Source: Xestospongia muta (taxonomy: Eukaryota; Porifera; Demospongiae; Haplosclerida; Petrosiidae). From it: a DNA stretch of 64,000 nucleotides. Of this stretch, positions 61,632 through 64,000 are shown piece by piece. The notes under the pieces were generated by a model, which saw only the letters and a list, made by a program, of their open reading frames with translations, made no database searches and was not told the DNA's origin. The position numbers were made by a program, and so were the translations under genes. The DNA is taken from positions 5,218,118 to 5,282,117 of the forward strand of contig OY848917.1 in the NCBI GenBank assembly GCA_963693285.1. The letters are read 5' to 3'. The stretch's first letter is position 1; each line of letters begins with the position of its first letter.

Positions 61632-62629
61632 GTAGTATGTATGTATGTATGTATGTATATTATTATTATTATTATTATTTCTCCTTTTATAGTCTTTCAC
61701 AAGGACAATTGCTCAATTTAGAGACTACCTCTGTTTCTAACATTTACCGTAAGTAATATTTTTTTGCTTAATAGACAATGGCTCTTTATTTATACTACAA
61801 CTTTTAACTTAACAATCTTATTTCATGGATCATATTATCGAACTACAACTATATATATAAATCATTGCAAATAATTTTGTGTTGATTTGTATATATCCTA
61901 TGTCCATTATAATGCTGTTCTTAATACACAGTTGGTTTGTTTCAATTGATGCTTGAAAGCTCTAGACATTCTAAGTCTATGTAAGTTTGTATACATTCAT
62001 CATTATTACATTTTGTTAATATGACATAAGTAACCATAAGGAATTTAATTATCCTCTTTTTGTAGTGATCCTGATACATCATCTCACTCAGAGGTGAGTA
62101 AACTCTTAATTATATATATATTGTTTGATTCTATTGAATGCAAATGATTAACTAATTGATAAGTTAATTTGTATAACATTGGATTACATTTTAATATAGT
62201 GTCATTCGTGTGAACTTCTTTATGGGCAAAAAATCAGAGTGAGTTGTATATTATTATTGACTGCAATATTGTTAACATATTATTGTCTAGATTTATCATG
62301 TTGCATCTAACCTGTATCTTTCAGTTGAGAATGACAACAGCTTACAATTAAAGGTATAAAATCTATATTCACTATGTCATGTTTGAAACCATAACATTTG
62401 AAGGAAGAGCCTGCGGAAACAACGAGTGATGAAAGCTTACAATTCTTGTTTAGAATTTTACCTTTAGGACGAAAAAAAAATAGAGGAGAGACAGTAAGTG
62501 AAAAAAGGAAAAATTTTAATTTCTTATCACTAATAATATATAGATTTGTGCCAATGACAAAGTTGTTCTTGAGTCTGTATGGAGGAAAGATCGTCATGTT
62601 TTATGTTACTGTGATGAAACAGGAAAAAG
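61462..62629 (+). CDS. IP3-receptor-like N-terminal MIR/trefoil protein, first eight exons (3' truncated)
   Basis: Exons 61462-61580, 61693-61748, 61932-61980, 62066-62093, 62200-62238, 62291-62353, 62404-62493 and 62544-62629 join with consistent phases into 176 codons without a stop. Every intron has GT/AG ends and is 45-185 bp. The product starts MEESPSIYDGDTVHFLRQFS. It shows LGLFQLMLES, then LLYGQKIRIYHVASNLYLSV, LQFLFRILPLG and ICANDKVVLESVWRKDRHVL. These correspond in order to the IP3-receptor N terminus: the 'GD' strand, L-F-x-L, the MIR signature Y-G-x-x-I-x-x-x-H-x-x-S-N-x-Y-L-(S/T)-V, and G-D-K-V-V-L. The last exon ends in phase 2, so the gene continues, probably beyond the window. 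A large Ca2+-release channel is possible, but a smaller MIR protein cannot be excluded because the channel part is not seen. Exons as short as 28 and 39 bp are notable. Confidence 0.6.
61593..61680. repeat. Compound microsatellite (TA)n-(GTAT)n-(TTA)n
   Basis: (TA)n at about 61593-61629, then 'gtatgtatgtatgtatgtat', then (TTA)n to about 61678, all inside intron 1 of the MIR gene and ending just 5' of the acceptor at 61692. Confidence 0.95.
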
Positions 62630-64000
62630 GTAATAAAATTTGACTTTATGCATAATATTACTGTGATGACTATACCAAATCATCGCATTCATACTGGTTA
62701 ATGGTATTAAATTGAGTTCATTAAACTTAACAAAAGATATATCATAAGCAATTAACAAATGATAAATGAAATACAATTACAACATATTATAATAAATGTG
62801 TACAAGTATGTGGATAATTGAGTCTTGAATAGATAGATGAATGGATAAATAAACAAAGAGCATAGACTAATTGATAAAAACTAATTAGAACGGACAATGA
62901 GAAACTCATACTGTTGTGTATTGTTCTTATTAAATGGTACAATGCATCTCTGTATATTATAGACGCTGTCTATACTGTAAGTATTATAGCCCTAATTATA
63001 ACACCTGTACATACCAGAGGGAGTGTTTTAGACAAGAACACTTGTACTAAAAAAACAAAGTTATTAATACTCCATCTAATTAGGTTGTGCTATAAGGAAA
63101 CCCCTACTGTTGTGTATTGTTTGTTATTAAATTGTATGATACATCTTTATACATTATAGATGCTATCTCTACTATACATATTATTGGATATTGTAGTCTT
63201 AAAAGCTGTGCACTCTTGAGGATTACTTTTATTTTAGAATTTTAGATACTAATTGCATTCCTTATTAAATAATCCAAACTTACCCATTCGAAAACAAGCA
63301 CAAGGAAAATGTACTGATGTATATATTGTGACTAATACACCAGAGAATGGTTAACCTGGCACCTACACTATTATAAGTGGTTGTTTTAACCCATTAATGG
63401 TTAAACTTGTATGTGTTTTATTTTACTTGTTAGACAAAATAAGATGCTTGTCTATTCTTATAATACAGTTCAATATATTTTGATGTAAAAGTAAACATAA
63501 CACTGTTTTGATTACTAATGTACTGCTGTTTATGTAACTAGTAGTTCCTTAGTAGTCAAAACACTATACTATTTTGAATTGTAACTATTATGGAATTGAT
63601 AACTCATGTACTTTAAAAGCTGACTTTTTACATAGGACATGTATGTAGTATGTAGTGATGTCTTATTATAAATTCCATAGTGACACATAAGCTGAGCATC
63701 TGGGAAATAATTTTTTATCTAACTAATAAAAAGTTAAACAGAATCTTTATAACGCCCACATTTTATCAGGTGTTTAGATGTACTAAAATTAAAATTATTC
63801 ATTATTTTTATTACTTTACATCTTTACCAGCATCCTCTTTGTTTCTCTTCTAATTTTAAAGATTCCAAAATATTTTATTTTTTATCTATTGAGCTAGAAA
63901 TTTGTATTATGTACATTTTATAATAATAACTTAGCATGATAACACTATCATCGCTATAACTAATTGTACATTTTAGTTGCATAATTTCTTTGAAACAAGA
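62630..64000. other. Right edge, probable intron, no exon accepted
   Basis: Downstream of MIR exon 8 I find no convincing continuation. Two related segments of about 95 bp, each ending 'tatag' plus a short 'acgctgtctatact' / 'atgctatctctactat' piece, lie at about 62885-62985 and 63078-63180; the first is followed by GTAAGT. They may be duplicated intron parts or a tiny exon candidate. Confidence 0.4.

Overview
This window looks like nuclear DNA of an animal, most likely a sponge or a similarly early-branching invertebrate. It is AT-rich. Genes carry short GT/AG introns (mostly 40-400 bp), coding density is moderate, and animal-only families are present: EMI-like, calcium-binding EGF, Sushi and Ig domains, a fibrinogen-related domain, PLAC8, a linker histone and an IP3-receptor-like MIR protein. 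The sponge assignment is inference from recognised family content and transposon types; no species is claimed. Most multi-exon models below were built by hand from splice sites and phase.

Layout. 1-5.8 kb: the last two exons of a PLAC8 gene (+) and one orphan tyrosine-phosphatase exon. 5.9-18.9 kb: a transposon graveyard. It holds a complete but dead hAT copy with terminal inverted repeats and a 5-bp target duplication, a 3.3-kb array of a 36-bp repeat, pieces of two more hAT elements, a pogo/Tigger-like piece, a Ty3/gypsy RT piece, two wrecked piggyBac copies and a further transposase-like family. 20.8-37 kb: a receptor neighbourhood. Two large minus-strand genes encode a beta-helix-like ectodomain, a Cys-rich neck and a multi-pass membrane domain. 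Between and beside them lie an F-box-like/leucine-rich gene with its own decayed copy, four copies of a promoter-containing 5' flank, repeated small acidic exons and a fibrinogen-domain pseudogene. 39.2-39.8 kb: two fold-back elements with telomere-like interiors. 40.4-43.6 kb: a two-exon TPR-CHAT gene with an intact His/Cys pair. 44.4-47.5 kb: a second PLAC8 gene (-). 49.3-59.2 kb: a 17-exon mosaic adhesion receptor of 2452 residues with one membrane span and a tyrosine-containing tail. 59.7-60.1 kb: a single-exon linker histone with a short tail. 61.5 kb to the edge: the first eight exons of an IP3-receptor-like MIR gene.

Read together, the non-mobile part is rich in cell-surface recognition genes (two beta-helix receptors, the mosaic EGF/Sushi/Ig receptor, a dead fibrinogen-domain gene) plus one candidate intracellular protease-like effector (TPR-CHAT). 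The repeated promoter and exon fragments at 33-37 kb suggest the receptor cluster evolves by local duplication and loss. A shared immune or self-recognition role is inference only.
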